This document shows, one piece after another, positions 1 to 10,688 of a stretch of 64,000 bases of DNA; position 1 is the stretch's first letter, and each line of letters starts with the position of its first letter. Source of the DNA: Thereva unica. Lineage: Eukaryota; Arthropoda; Insecta; Diptera; Therevidae. A program made the position numbers and the translations under genes. The DNA is taken from positions 1 through 64,000 of the forward strand of contig CATLJY010000897.1 of NCBI GenBank assembly GCA_949987705.1. The letters run 5' to 3'. The notes beneath the pieces are model-generated. The model worked only from the letters and a program-made list of their open reading frames with translations, had not been told where the DNA came from and ran no database searches.

Positions 1-215
1 CAACCCATATAAGAAATCGCCAACCAAATTTGCTTTACCTCCCATTGAGTTTACCTCGGCCTGAAGCTTCAAATCATGAAATAATTGACGGGGTTGTGAT
101 ATTGGTTGTAAGCTTTGTGGAAGGTGGAATGCATTGGGACCTATCTGCTTGAGCTTATTGCTTAATGAATAAAATCGGCTAGTTGTGTATGAAAATATTT
201 GAATGTAGTTTTACG
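1..215. repeat. Left inverted repeat of the P-type transposon
   Basis: Pairs with 4243-4448 in inverted orientation. Matching blocks include the outer caacccatataag, a middle gaaggtggaatg and an inner ggctagttgtgt, with small indels between blocks. The inner limit is approximate. The arm is cut by the window start. Confidence 0.8.
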
Positions 216-288
216 GCCATGTTCAATGCAGGTTACCGTGTTTTATTATTTTAGTTTGCTAACACAGTCCAAGTGTGTTTAAGAAAAA

Positions 289-3021
289 TTATTTATTTTG
301 TAATATCGACAACTTTCTTTTAGCTTGATATTCTTTAGTTGCGTTCATTTTTTCAGTCCACCATTGACAATTTTTGCGTAATAATACCAATATCATATAG
401 TCTAACAATTTATAATGATGCTCGTAACATGGATTATCATTAGAAAACCAGGAAGAAAATTTTGGAATCCCTTTTGTAGTTTCTATGCACTCATTTATAA
501 TTAGCTTTTTAATACCTTTTATTTCACAAGAGACTGTTGAAATTCGATCAAAAATTTTGATGTGTATTAAACACAAGTCAAAAAAGAATTCAGTTGGAGC
601 ATTCAAACTTCCAAAGTCTGATGATTTTGAATAATTTTTAAAGAATATAAATCTTTCTGACTCATTTTCAAGATTGATTATTTCATCTGATCGCTTCATT
701 TCATTAAGACAGAGGCTGCAATCGTTTGATGCCAAAAATTTCTTAATTACAAATCCCGCAAAATATCTTAATGAAGCATTTTTTAACACACAATCAGCAT
801 TTGAGTTTATATTACCAACGCAATCCAGTAAAATATCTTCGTGAATTACCAGGGGCTCCCCCACATCGTTTGAGGAAATAACTTCGCTTCTATAAGGCTC
901 CGCAATTTCAGATTTTCCAGTTTCAGTTTCTTCATTTGATTCATTTTTTTCAAAAACTATGAAATCTTCATTATCATGCTCGCAATTACTGTATTCTGAG
1001 TTCATTATTATTTTATTAGATAGAATTCTTCCAACAATATGGTTAAAGTCATAAAGGGAAGGATTTTTGTTATTTCCGCCTTTATATCTAATTAAGGAAA
1101 AGACATTTTCAACTACGTCACTATTAAATTTATAAGCCAGTAAGAACTCTTTATCCAAATAAGATTCAAAAATATGATCTGATAAACCTAAAATGCAATT
1201 GATTGCTTGTACTAAACCATCGAAACAATATATTTTTTTTGGGGTTTTTACCTCCACAGTTTGAAGATATCTTTTCATATTTTCTAAATTTAATTTACGA
1301 GTAATAAATCCTTCCTTTCTTACAGCCGATTTATAAATATTTTTATTAAAAGGTTGCTTACTGTTTAGCATATCAAATAAATTGTTCAATTTTTCGAAAA
1401 ACTCAGCTGTAGGAAGTGCGTTTGGGGTAGCTTCATTACTAAATTGCCGCAAAGCATGAGTTGTTTTTATGGCAGAGCTGCAAGTATGGCTTAGTACTTG
1501 TACAGCGTAACTCACCTTCATTTTCTGCCAAGTATCAGGATAAATATGCTTTGCTGTAGTCTTTTTTTGTTCCAAATTATATAATTCTTTAACGACATTC
1601 CAACTAACTTCACCATCTTCACAAACAATGTTGTATTTCATGATTGTGTTGCGAATAGATTTGAATAAGTGTGGGACGTCATGCATGGCAAAGATTTTTT
1701 GGCAATTATATTCAAAATATGGGGTGCCATAGGAAACTCCCAAACGTTTAAATACACTGCGGTTATTCGAAGCCTGATCACACACAATTACCTTTACATT
1801 AAGACCAATATCACTGCAATAGTCAATATTTTCCTTAATTTTCGTTTCTAGAGCTTGTGCTTTAATCGAAGTATCTATCGAATAATAGCTTATAATAATC
1901 TTTGAATTTGTAAAAATACCTCTTATCATAAAAAGACAAACATGTTTGGCAATATTTTTGCTTTTGATGTCTCCTAAATCAACGTAACCAATAATTTCGT
2001 CTTTGGAAGAATCATAAAGTAGTTCTCTTCTTATAGCCATTTCATCGAATATTAAAACTACTAATTTATCTTCGTCAGACCACTTTAAAATTATTTTACT
2101 TAAATACTCTTTCATATTACAATTAACTCCAGGAGAACAATTTTTAATTGGTAACCACCGATATATTGAAGATATTGAAGGCAAGTTGAATGTCAAGGTT
2201 TTTCTCATAAATTGATATGAGCTGGGAGATTTATAATGTAAGTTTTGTGCCAACATTTTTGCATCATCCGACCATACCTTGGTCTTAGATTTTTTGCACA
2301 ATAACATTTTTGCAAAAGTTTTTGATGACGAAGAAATATTCTCAACAGAATCAATTAAAGCTGCCAGGGATTTGTTGACATTTTTCACAGGTTTCAATTT
2401 TTGTTTGTTTTTGTTTTTTATCTTTAAAAGAGAAAGTCTGGATTTACATAACCTTGACTTTTGCCTCAACTTAGCCTGCAATATTTTATTTTGTTTTTTT
2501 AAAATATTATTTTGATTCATATAATATTTCAAGTTTTTTTCAGCTTTTAAGCAATTTGCACAAAAGGAAATCTCTTCCGTATTCTGAGTAAGTCCAATAT
2601 GATAATTTGGTAAATCTTCTAATCTCAATTCATTGCTTATTTGTCGTTTGTACGATTTACCGGAAAACAAAACAGGAATATGATCTGAATCGGAATCATC
2701 TATTGAATTGAAATTAGAAGTAGTTTGAGTTAAAGGAAACTGATTACCAAAAACCTCTCCAAGATGTAGAGAGGGCACTGCATTTTTCTTAAGATTTTTT
2801 TTCCCAATACAAACTTGTGGAAAGTGCTTCGAACATATATAAGGTTTTTTGGGTTTTGGGCCACAAGTTAAACCAACAGCTTGTACCCATCTCTCAAATA
2901 AATCGCTTCCTGTAGTAGGAAAATTAAAAAAACTAGTATAAGGGGAATTTCTTTTTGTCGTGCGGCAAGAAGGAACTTCACAGCGCACTCCCCATTCTTT
3001 ACGTCTTTTAACGGTTTCCAT
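289..3021 (-). CDS. THAP-domain P-element-type transposase, 910 aa, intact ORF
   Basis: Predicted to cut and join transposon ends in the nucleus. The N-terminus is a THAP zinc finger of C2CH type: C14 and C19, W45 in ERWVQAVG, C63 and H66 in YICSKHF, closing with AVPSLH at 81-86. A lysine-rich region (about 165-215) is probably a coiled coil. The RNase H-like core follows: an FDEM motif with Asp near 325, a second Asp near 415 in VIVCDQASNN, and a Glu near 638 in VVENVFSLIRYKGGNN, the pattern seen in P-element and THAP9 proteins. The stretch between the second Asp and the Glu probably holds the GTP-binding insertion typical of the family. The ATG at 3019-3021 is chosen because the THAP finger starts directly behind it. 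There are no internal stops. It sits between long inverted repeats, so it is more likely a transposon gene than a domesticated one. Superfamily call is firm; activity is unknown. Confidence 0.88.
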   Translation of the reverse strand: METVKRRKEWGVRCEVPSCRTTKRNSPYTSFFNFPTTGSDLFERWVQAVGLTCGPKPKKPYICSKHFPQVCIGKKNLKKNAVPSLHLGEVFGNQFPLTQTTSNFNSIDDSDSDHIPVLFSGKSYKRQISNELRLEDLPNYHIGLTQNTEEISFCANCLKAEKNLKYYMNQNNILKKQNKILQAKLRQKSRLCKSRLSLLKIKNKNKQKLKPVKNVNKSLAALIDSVENISSSSKTFAKMLLCKKSKTKVWSDDAKMLAQNLHYKSPSSYQFMRKTLTFNLPSISSIYRWLPIKNCSPGVNCNMKEYLSKIILKWSDEDKLVVLIFDEMAIRRELLYDSSKDEIIGYVDLGDIKSKNIAKHVCLFMIRGIFTNSKIIISYYSIDTSIKAQALETKIKENIDYCSDIGLNVKVIVCDQASNNRSVFKRLGVSYGTPYFEYNCQKIFAMHDVPHLFKSIRNTIMKYNIVCEDGEVSWNVVKELYNLEQKKTTAKHIYPDTWQKMKVSYAVQVLSHTCSSAIKTTHALRQFSNEATPNALPTAEFFEKLNNLFDMLNSKQPFNKNIYKSAVRKEGFITRKLNLENMKRYLQTVEVKTPKKIYCFDGLVQAINCILGLSDHIFESYLDKEFLLAYKFNSDVVENVFSLIRYKGGNNKNPSLYDFNHIVGRILSNKIIMNSEYSNCEHDNEDFIVFEKNESNEETETGKSEIAEPYRSEVISSNDVGEPLVIHEDILLDCVGNINSNADCVLKNASLRYFAGFVIKKFLASNDCSLCLNEMKRSDEIINLENESERFIFFKNYSKSSDFGSLNAPTEFFFDLCLIHIKIFDRISTVSCEIKGIKKLIINECIETTKGIPKFSSWFSNDNPCYEHHYKLLDYMILVLLRKNCQWWTEKMNATKEYQAKRKLSILQNK

Positions 3022-3691
3022 ATTTATCCAAAATTAAATATAAGGAAAATACTTACTTACTCAAATACTTAGTACTTACTCTCTCACAATTAAAAACAAA
3101 ATTTACTTAATAAATACCTAATGAGGTGCTCGCATTACCTCATAAATAATAGCAACACATACACTTTCATTCACTTTGATTAGTTATAATTATAGTTTAA
3201 GATAGTTTATTTAGAAAACTAGATTGTAATTATTGTATATAGATGTAAGTGAGTAGTCCTAATCAGGATAGTATATAACAGTATATAAGAATAGTACAAG
3301 AATCCCTACTGTAAATACGAGGGAATTTTGTATAGAAAGTAGTAACTGTTCAATACTCAGCGACTACAGGGCGCCTAAAGGGTTTTAACTCTACGCTCTG
3401 TCGCTGCGCACAATATTTAAATAAATATATAATATTATCTTAACATAAGGTTTTATTTAAAGGAAAGTTGTGAACGATTATTACACTTAGCTCAAAATAT
3501 ATCTCGCAGTTATTAAAAAGTGAACTGTCACTGAAAATCGCAAAGAAGCAATTCACTTAAAAATCCAAAATTCTAAAGAAAAATTTTGAAGAATCAAGTG
3601 TGCATCGGACAAAAAAAGTCCTATCATTATCTCACTACCCAAGCGCCATAAAATGCTCTCTTTCATTTCCACACCCCGGTTATTTCAGTGG

Positions 3692-4241
3692 AAGCCACTG
3701 ACATATAATAATGGACTGCTCATCAGCAATTATTCCCATACAAACCGATGGCACCAAAAAGGTATAGTCGCTCGCTCATCCATAAGCCCCCAAACTGACA
3801 GAAGCACTCAGAAATAAAATCAATTAGAAAAAAATAGACGGGTATAGTGATGTTTATATCTTTTGCGTTAAATCAATTAGAAAAAAATAGACGGGTATAG
3901 TGATGTTTATATCTTTTGCTCTTTTCCCCATAAGCCCCCGGTGAGAATGTCAGTTGCTAAGACAGGCGTTGAGAACTTAAATCAGATACACATAAAATTT
4001 GGAAATTAATGAAAAAAAGGCATTTTAAAAGGTGAAAAAGTGAAAATAGTGTTTATTAATTTTTTTAAGCAAAATATTTGTGTTGTTTTAATGTTTTAAG
4101 TACGTATTTAAAAAAATGTAAATTTCAAAAGTGATTCCGGTGTTTACATGGAGTGAAAAAAGGTTTGTAGCCTATGGAACAAATTGGTGCCATGAAAAAT
4201 TTCTCATAAGCAGTCCATTCTATATGTCAGTGGTGGAAGCC
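3692..4241. repeat. Internal inverted repeat pair of about 55 bp (possible nested MITE)
   Basis: Positions 3692-3751 and 4188-4241 are imperfect inverted copies. Shared blocks are ccactgacatata, atggactgct and atggcacca. The right arm directly abuts the inner end of the right P-type inverted repeat. This could be a MITE that landed in the transposon or subterminal repeats belonging to it; no target duplication is visible. Confidence 0.55.
3817..3919. repeat. Two-copy tandem repeat, 53-bp period
   Basis: A 50-bp unit starting aaatcaattag and ending atatcttttgc occurs at 3817-3866 and again at 3870-3919, with a gtt spacer. The two copies are identical, so the duplication is recent. Confidence 0.9.
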
Positions 4242-4242
4242 T

Positions 4243-4448
4243 GAAAAAACTACAAATTGAAATGTTTTCTTTCACACACAACTAGCCGCTGGCGCATCTA
4301 TCAGATGCGTCCCAATACATTCCACCTTCCACAAAGCTTATAACCAATATCACAACCCCGTCAATTACTTCGTGATTTGAAGCTTCAGGCCGAGGTAAAC
4401 TCAATGGGAGGTAAAGCAAATTTGGTTGGCGATTTCTTATATGGGTTG
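4243..4448. repeat. Right inverted repeat of the P-type transposon
   Basis: Reverse-complement partner of positions 1-215. The outer border is a minimum, because the matching left sequence runs out at base 1 of the window. Confidence 0.8.
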
Positions 4449-6180
4449 AGACTTCTTTATGCGTAAGCTTTGTTATTCTATGCTTATATGTACTACCGCG
4501 GATTTTAATGATCGAACAGGAGATGGTTTTCTCGCTTATTACTGTTAATGGCGATGGCAGTAGAGACAATAACGGAATGCTAAACATAGGGAAGACAAGT
4601 AAAAATTATTATCAAGGTGGTCGGAAAATAAAGATGAAGGATAAAGCCACTGCGAGAAATCAAAACCCAATCTATGAGATGGCAATCGAACGCTTTAACC
4701 TAGACTAGATGCGGGCAAGTACTTTAGTAGAACGGTAGAAACGATCAAATATTCTACAAAACATTTAACAAATTTTGCATAAATTTGAAAATCTAGGATC
4801 TGTATTACATTAAAGGCATATGCGGCATAAATCTTTTCTAAAATGACAGTATCCTTTGCCTACCGCAACACATTCTATGCCGTAACTAAAATATATGGTT
4901 TAATTCGGAATCGATTTTCCAGATTTTTCCTACGACTCAAAAAAAGTATTTCCATGAATCCATTTCATTTTCCCTTTTTTCAAAATCTGGTTCTTATGTT
5001 GAAAACTAGACCAGGAATGGAAATTATTTTAACTGTCTGTCCATTATGCTCTACGCCGCATGATTTATTCTGGAGCATACCCATAACTTACCCAGTGAAT
5101 CGTTTTTTTATGGGATCAATGATTTACTGAGCGGACGTGTGTCTAGCAAAAAAAGCGGTTGTTAAGGATTTTCACTTTTGCTCCTTTCCAGCAATGCTTC
5201 ATGTTTTTGCATAGAATGTTTGCTGAAGCTAATATAAATAATGCGCTATAAGCTGCTTGTTTGAGTGTTTCGTTTCGCCTTGTCCTGGGCCCATTATCCT
5301 GTTGAGACTTGGAGGACATGGATCTTTTCCACAGCAACCTGATGATTTGTGTATGGCAGGTAATTCACAATTTTCTTGGTGATGAGTGAAAAATAACATG
5401 TTGAAATTATTGCCAATCCACACAAGCATGCAGCAAGGATCAAACCTTCAAAGCTCTAATAAAAATTTTAAATAATTTGAAAATCTAGAAAATGTGAATT
5501 TGGCATATGTCTAATTACTGATAATTTGTAGTGTTATAGTATTTAAAAATAAATATTTTTGTTATGCATTTATTCATTCATTTTATTAAAATAAAAATTT
5601 CGTAGTTCCTTCTGCAACATTTGTATTCAAAATCCTCTTTAACAACTCGATCGACATCTGTCAACAAAGCAGAGAAGCTCACGACCAAGGTATTTGTCGA
5701 GGCTAGGAAAGCGTTTTAAAAGCTTTTAGTGTGGGTGAACTTAATTCGAAATCGAAACAATTTCTTCGAAATCCATTCAAATTTTCAAATATTTAAATTT
5801 AAAAACGCTGTTAGGAAAAAAGTAAGTCTCAACCAAAGAATTCAGGGCGAATCTTTACATAATTTATCTACGAGTATTTATCACATCCACAGAGTTTCCA
5901 AATGTTGACAAGATGCTATAATTTCTTTTTCTGTCAATAAGCTATCGGGTGCAAAATCACCTCTGCCGCCACTTGGTTGGACTTGTTGTAGTCTTTAACA
6001 GCTCGTATGCCTCAAATTTTGGTCTCTTGCAATCGAGGTTTGTTCCAAAGATGAAATAGATATATAGATTAAAACAGGAGGCCATTGGACTGTGTTCAGT
6101 GTGTTCTGAAATTCATTGGAGCTGTGATCATTATGTCGTATTTTTTTAGTGACCTGTTGAGCGTTCTGACATTGCAAGTA
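4449..6180. other. No recognised feature
   Basis: AT-rich sequence with only short, random-looking ORFs. I see no transposon protein motif, inverted repeat or RNA gene here. Confidence 0.5.
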
Positions 6181-6182
6181 CC

Positions 6183-6350
6183 CAGAGCCGGCACTTAGGT
6201 TTTTTGCGCCCGGTGCAGGATGCCATATTGCGCTCCCATTAGCTCTTCATTTTTTTGATCGCAATAGAAACAAGACACAATTCCTTTAATAGATGAAAAT
6301 AAGGTCACTGGAAAACTTTTTCAATTTTTTTTAAAGATTTTCTAGTACCT
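6183..6350. mobile_element. 5' half of a hAT-like MITE
   Basis: Begins cagagccggc and continues with a gcgcccggtgca block and gccatattgcgc, matching the left half of the complete copy at 25990-26194. The right half is missing or too diverged to see. The CAG start and GC-rich tip are hAT-like, but the family has no visible transposase. Confidence 0.55.
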
Positions 6351-6399
6351 ACCTAAATTGATTACCATATTCTATTTCGTGGATCGTAGCCGTTGAGTC

Positions 6400-7040
6400 C
6401 TTCATGTCCGCGGCAAACCTTGTGGATTTGACGTTTTCCATTTTATCTTACGCTGTAGAGTTTGAAGCTATTTTGCCAACAAAAAAAGAACGTCTGTACT
6501 TTCCATTGCATTTGTTGCCATCGGAATTTCCAGCTATAGTTAACTGGAGTCAGTGCGGCCAAGTTGTTAGGAGCATTTGAAAGACGAAGAAGAGGTCTAG
6601 AATTAAGTCTACTTTCAATTTGACAAGCGGTCCTCTGCAACTCATCCGTACTTTGCGAAGGTGATGTTTGGCTTGTTGGATTGCAGCCTCCCAGATTTCG
6701 CCGAAGTGACGTTATAAATTTTCACGTAATCTTGTCCTTTGAGCACATTTCCAATACAATGCGAAAACGAGTTTCCGATTTGAACAAGTTATTTATCCTC
6801 CGACGAAATTTGTGGCATTGTCCAAGTAGACCACAGAGACACTGGGACGGCGAGTCTTAAATTTTGTAAAGCCCTATAAAAAATCCTCACTGCATAGCTA
6901 ATTCTAAATAGGCGGCTTTCACAGTTAGGCATATAAACAGGCGTTTGTATGATATCGGCGGTATAACCATTAATTTATACGTAATGGAACTGCATCGAAA
7001 CGAAACGTGGGACCTTTTCGACTGAAGATAATTGATTGTT
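6400..7040 (-). pseudogene. BEL/Pao retrotransposon integrase fragment, decayed
   Basis: Read on the minus strand, pieces of a BEL/Pao integrase appear in order. Near 6930 is a block like CLTVKAAYLEL. Near 6815-6850 is VYLDNATNFVGG, which carries the second catalytic Asp of the DDE core. Near 6690-6720 is GEIWEAAIQQAKHHL. At about 6550-6635 is CQIESRLNSRPL followed by ALTP, the family's conserved segment after the catalytic Glu. Several frame changes and stops separate these blocks, so the gene is dead. No LTRs or flanking gag and reverse transcriptase were found; the fragment ends just left of the LINE insertion at 7106. Further BEL-derived sequence may lie beyond 14760, but I could not recognise it. 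Confidence 0.72.
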
Positions 7041-7105
7041 GAAAGAAAATCCCGAGGCAGCGACACGCACCGCCCAAGCTACTCCAGGAAAATTTTAGGG
7101 GATCG

Positions 7106-7118
7106 AATTGGTGCCTAA
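7106..7118. repeat. Left 13-bp TSD of the outer LINE
   Basis: aattggtgcctaa occurs here and again at 14747-14759, directly after the 3' tail of the outer LINE. An exact 13-bp match at both borders of a LINE is a typical target-primed integration footprint. Confidence 0.88.
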
Positions 7119-7120
7119 AA

Positions 7121-9119
7121 ATTAAAAACCTTAAAAAGACAAATTGGGTTTACTATACTAGGCTAATCACAAAGAACCTAGCCCCTAATCCACCATGTAT
7201 TCCCAAAACCCGGGAACAACTCGACAGCATTGTGAACACTTTCACAGAACAATGCTCCTATGCCATAAATAAAGCTTGTCCGAACAGACCTCATAAAGAG
7301 GCTTCCAAACCCCCATGGTGGTCTCCAGAACTTGAAACACTCCGCAGAGAGTGTAGAAAGGAATTTAATTCAGCTAGACGCAGCAACAACGTAACCTCCT
7401 GGGGCTGCTACAAGTCGAAGCTGAATAGATACAAAATGGCAATAAGGAAGGCCAAACGTACCTCCTGGGCCACCTTTTGCAGTAATATAGAGTCCACATC
7501 GGAAGCCTCAAGGCTACGTAAAATACTTACTAAAGCGCCAATAATGCTTAGTTACTTACGCAAAGAAAACGGCGATTGGACAGACTCAAGCACAGAATCC
7601 TTGACACTACTCATGGACACCCACTTCCCGAGTAGTACCGTAACTGAGACAACCATCGCCTTAGACACTCCGACCTCACCACAGCTGGTCAAATCCATCA
7701 TAAGCAAAGCGAGAATTGAATGGGCTGTAAGCACCTTCCAGCCCTATAAATCACCAGGCCCTGACGGCATAGTACCGGCACAACTGCAACGCTCGCTTAA
7801 TAATAATGCCCTGGTTGCAGGCCATGTTTTCCGGGTGCCTGCAGATCAACTGTATTCCTTCTAGCTGGAAAGAGGCAAAAGTGGTTTTTATACCCAAGGC
7901 AGGAAAAGCCTCCCATACAACACCCAAAGACTTCAGGCCAATCAGCCTATCATCCATTTTATTGAAGACTCTAGAACGGCTAATTGAAATATATCTGAGG
8001 CAGACCATACCAACCTCGGAGCTTTCTGGCGCGCAGCACGCCTATACAAAGGGCAGATCCACGGATACTGCCCTTCACTCATTGGTTTCAACCATAGAAA
8101 AGTCACTCCAAATTAAGGAATACACCCTAGTTGCTTTCCTTGACATAGAGGAAGCTTTTAACAACGTGCTCCCGGACGCCATCACCCTGGCCTTGGCGAA
8201 GCTGAGAGTAGAGGCGCCGCTGGTGTCTCTTATACATCAAATGCTTACCGGCAGGATCGTAAGCTCAACCCTTGGCAACTGCTCGGTCCGAAGGGCCGTC
8301 AACAGAGGTACCCCGCAAGGAGGAGTACTTTCTCCACTTTTATGGGTCGCGACTGTGAACCAGCTGCTGCGACGCTTGGAGGCAGTGGGACATCATGTAC
8401 TGGCGTACGCGGATGACATTGTCATCATCATAAAAGGAAAATTCCCACAAGTCCTGTGTGATCTCATGGAGGCGGCGTTACTAACTCTTTTAAACTGGGC
8501 TGCCACCCGCGGACTCAGCGTTAACCCTGATAAAACAGAATTAGTTCTCTTCACGAGGAGATATAAAACTCCACCACTAACTCCACCCCGGCTAAACAAT
8601 GTCAGGCTCAAATTCAGCAACAGTGCTAAATATCTGGGAATAACCCTGGACAAGAAGCTCCTCTGGAATGAAAACACAGAAGAGCGCATTAAGAAAGCGA
8701 ACATAGCGCTTTTCGCTTGCAAAAAATCCATAGGGAAGTAATGGGGTTTCTCCCCGAACATAGTACGATGGATCTATACAGCGATTGTCCGTCCAATACT
8801 CCTATACAGGGTCTTAGTATGGTGGCCAACCCTAAATAAGTCCACTGTGCTCAACAAACTACAGAAAGTACAAAGATGTGCGGAGTTATGCATAACAGGA
8901 GCCCTTCGCTCCACTCCTACAGACGCCCTAAATGTTATGCTATTCCTTCCTCCTTTAAATCTTGTGGCTAAGGAAAGCGCAACCATCGCAGCCCTTAGAA
9001 TAAAAGAATCTGGCTTTTGGACCGGAATCGTAGGAGGACACACGAAAGTGCTGGACTCGGTTACAATCCCCATAAAAACGGACTTCTGCACACCCGAAAT
9101 CAACTTCACAAGAAACTAC
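7121..9119 (+). pseudogene. Outer LINE ORF2, reverse transcriptase part, with frameshift and stop
   Basis: Open from the 5' truncation point. One frame runs to about 7825, including the linker with SPGPDGIVPAQLQ. A shift of frame between about 7800 and 7830 then leads into the reverse transcriptase: VVFIPKAGK, DFRPISLSSILLKTLE, HAYTKGRSTDTALH, the motif-A Asp in AFLDIEEAFN, TPQGGVLSPLLW, and the catalytic YADD in VLAYADDIVII near 8405. A TAA at 8739-8741 interrupts the frame, which then continues with the thumb region (YRVLVWWPTLNK) to the Jockey insertion point. The endonuclease domain is absent because of 5' truncation. The next residues of the protein resume at 13715 beyond the inserted element. 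Confidence 0.88.
9108..9119. repeat. Left 12-bp TSD of the inner Jockey LINE
   Basis: acaagaaactac is found here and at 13703-13714 right after the poly-A. The first A of the right copy could belong to the poly-A, so the duplication is 11 or 12 bp. Confidence 0.9.
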
Positions 9120-9389
9120 ATTAAAATAAATCCCGAAAGAATCAAAAATCAAAAAAAAAAAAAAAACATATAATCAAAATCTAACAGAAATTAATTTGCT
9201 TTGTGCCGCGCCGCCGTCACCAAAGTTGAAGCAGAGTGCAGTGAAGTGCTTTTTTTTTTTTCTTTTTTCTTGGTGTGACATCGACGAAAGGCATATAAAA
9301 AGAAGAGAAAAAAAAAGTGGTTGAAATGATTGCTTTTGTTTTTATTATTATATGGTTGTGACTCCGGTCATTTTATATTATGCGACATA
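9120..9389 (+). promoter_or_regulatory. Presumed 5' UTR with internal promoter of the Jockey LINE
   Basis: 270 bp between the left TSD and the first in-frame ATG of ORF1. It contains a 16-A run at about 9151-9166 and T-rich tracts near 9250. LINEs of this clade carry an internal promoter near their first base, so one is expected here; no specific motif was identified. Confidence 0.4.
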
Positions 9390-10688
9390 ATGAATGTTAA
9401 TAATATTATGTCAGTATCACCTATTGAGTATTTGCTCAAACAGCAGAATGATGTCTTATTTCAAGAAAATTACGGACGTAGTCAAAATGAACAGCAACTA
9501 TTTGCACAATGGCAATATGCTGTAGATTCATGGCAGTTTGTGAAAAACGAGAATTGCCAGTTAAAAAAAAAGATAGATGATTTGCAAAAACAAATTGACG
9601 ACTTAAAAACAGGCCTGCCACGAAGTCGCTCCAGATCAATTACAGAAACAGCCAAGGCTTCTGTCACAAGATCAGCCACTCCAGTTCCGGCAGCAACTAG
9701 CGAAATTTCTTATCTCACTGATGAGGATGAATTAGCCAGGGAAACTGAATGGATCAGGGTAAAACATAAAACGAAGAAACGTAAAATGAATTCTACACCC
9801 TCTCCAGCTACACCAACGAGCTCACGCAAGAATATTATAGCTCCTTCTGAACAAATTCGTAAAAAAGAACCAGCGCCACCCCCAATTATGGTGGAAAATA
9901 TTAAATCATATGAAAATCTTTATGAACTAATAACTAAAAATGTTGCCGAAGCTGATTTTCAAGTAAAATTCATAAATGAAACTACAGCAAAATTTAACTG
10001 CAAAAATTCGGAAAGTTTTCGAAATATAACGAAAATATTAGAAGATGCCAGGTTTACTTTTCATACTTATGAAAATAAACAAACTCGACCAATTAGAGTC
10101 ATCGTAAAAAACCTGCATCATTCATGCGTTCCAGAAAATATTAAAACATATTTGTTAAAACGAGGCTACAATATTATTATGGTCACCAAGAAATTGTCAT
10201 GGAAGAATAAGACACCACTAAATATGTTCATGCTCACCTTTAACAACGGCGAGGACATAGAGAAAATTTACAAAATAACGCACATTCTAGGATGCAAAGT
10301 GGATATCCAAGCAGTGAAGGGATCGAAATTGATTCCACAATGTAAAAATTGTCAAGCATTTGGGCATACGCGAACATACTGCGCGAAAGAACCAAGATGC
10401 GTCAAATGTGCCGGTAAACACTTGACAGTTAATTGCCAAAAAAATAAAAATCAGAAACCGAAATGTGTTAACTGCGGCGAAGATCATCCAGCCAATTATA
10501 GAGGATGCATTGTTGCGAAGGAATTACAAGAATTGAAAAATAAAAGAGGTAAAAAACCAATTAAAAATATTGTCAAGAAAGATATTGTGACACAACAGAA
10601 AGATGATGGAAGAATTAATATCCAAGCGAAACCCTCATATGCCACGGTTGCTGCTTCGGGCTCTGGGCTTCAAAATACACGCACTTAA
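9390..10688 (+). CDS. Jockey LINE ORF1 (gag-like nucleic-acid-binding protein)
   Basis: Encodes the RNA-binding, particle-forming protein of the element, 432 aa from the first in-frame ATG at 9390 (MNVNNIMSV); the frame is open further upstream but without an ATG. The order is: an N-terminal coiled-coil-like stretch (LKKKIDDLQKQIDDLK), a basic Ser/Arg/Pro-rich linker, a PRE_C2HC-type domain (from IRVIVKNLHH), then three zinc knuckles, CKNCQAFGHTRTYC, CVKCAGKHLTVNC and CVNCGEDHPANYRGC. The TAA at 10686-10688 looks premature. The same frame stays open for another 47 codons with a heptad-like segment (LQLILKKITNLEESF) and stops at 10830-10832, next to the ORF2 start. So this copy makes a slightly shortened ORF1 unless the stop is read through. 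Nucleus or cytoplasmic RNP localisation is inferred from relatives. Confidence 0.88.
   Translation: MNVNNIMSVSPIEYLLKQQNDVLFQENYGRSQNEQQLFAQWQYAVDSWQFVKNENCQLKKKIDDLQKQIDDLKTGLPRSRSRSITETAKASVTRSATPVPAATSEISYLTDEDELARETEWIRVKHKTKKRKMNSTPSPATPTSSRKNIIAPSEQIRKKEPAPPPIMVENIKSYENLYELITKNVAEADFQVKFINETTAKFNCKNSESFRNITKILEDARFTFHTYENKQTRPIRVIVKNLHHSCVPENIKTYLLKRGYNIIMVTKKLSWKNKTPLNMFMLTFNNGEDIEKIYKITHILGCKVDIQAVKGSKLIPQCKNCQAFGHTRTYCAKEPRCVKCAGKHLTVNCQKNKNQKPKCVNCGEDHPANYRGCIVAKELQELKNKRGKKPIKNIVKKDIVTQQKDDGRINIQAKPSYATVAASGSGLQNTRT

Larger units (their letters stand above)
3022..4242. other. Non-coding internal and promoter-side region of the P-type transposon
   Basis: AT-rich DNA upstream of the transposase ATG, with no supported ORF. 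It should hold the transposase promoter, but I cannot place a TATA box or start with confidence. It contains a 53-bp tandem duplication and a shorter internal inverted repeat, listed separately. Confidence 0.5.
1..4448 (-). mobile_element. P-superfamily DNA transposon with THAP transposase, left end cut by window
   Basis: Positions 1 to about 215 and about 4243 to 4448 are inverted copies of each other. The left copy opens with caacccatataag and the right copy closes with its reverse complement, cttatatgggttg. Between them lies a single intact transposase gene on the minus strand. Because the left arm runs into the window edge, the true ends and the target duplication cannot be determined; the element may extend left of base 1 and right of 4448. 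Inverted repeats of about 200 bp are much longer than the 31-bp repeats of the classical Drosophila P element. Assignment to the P superfamily rests on the encoded protein. Confidence 0.8.

Noticed and set aside
1669..2515. Plus-strand ORFs of 60-78 aa
   Set aside because: They lie opposite the P-type transposase gene and have no motif; antisense shadows.
5143..5429. Two overlapping minus-strand ORFs of 64-66 aa
   Set aside because: No motif or initiation context; frames overlap as expected by chance.
9151..9166. A run near 9151 as poly-A of another insertion
   Set aside because: It lies inside the 5' UTR of the Jockey LINE whose TSDs are clear at 9108 and 13703; no second TSD is found.
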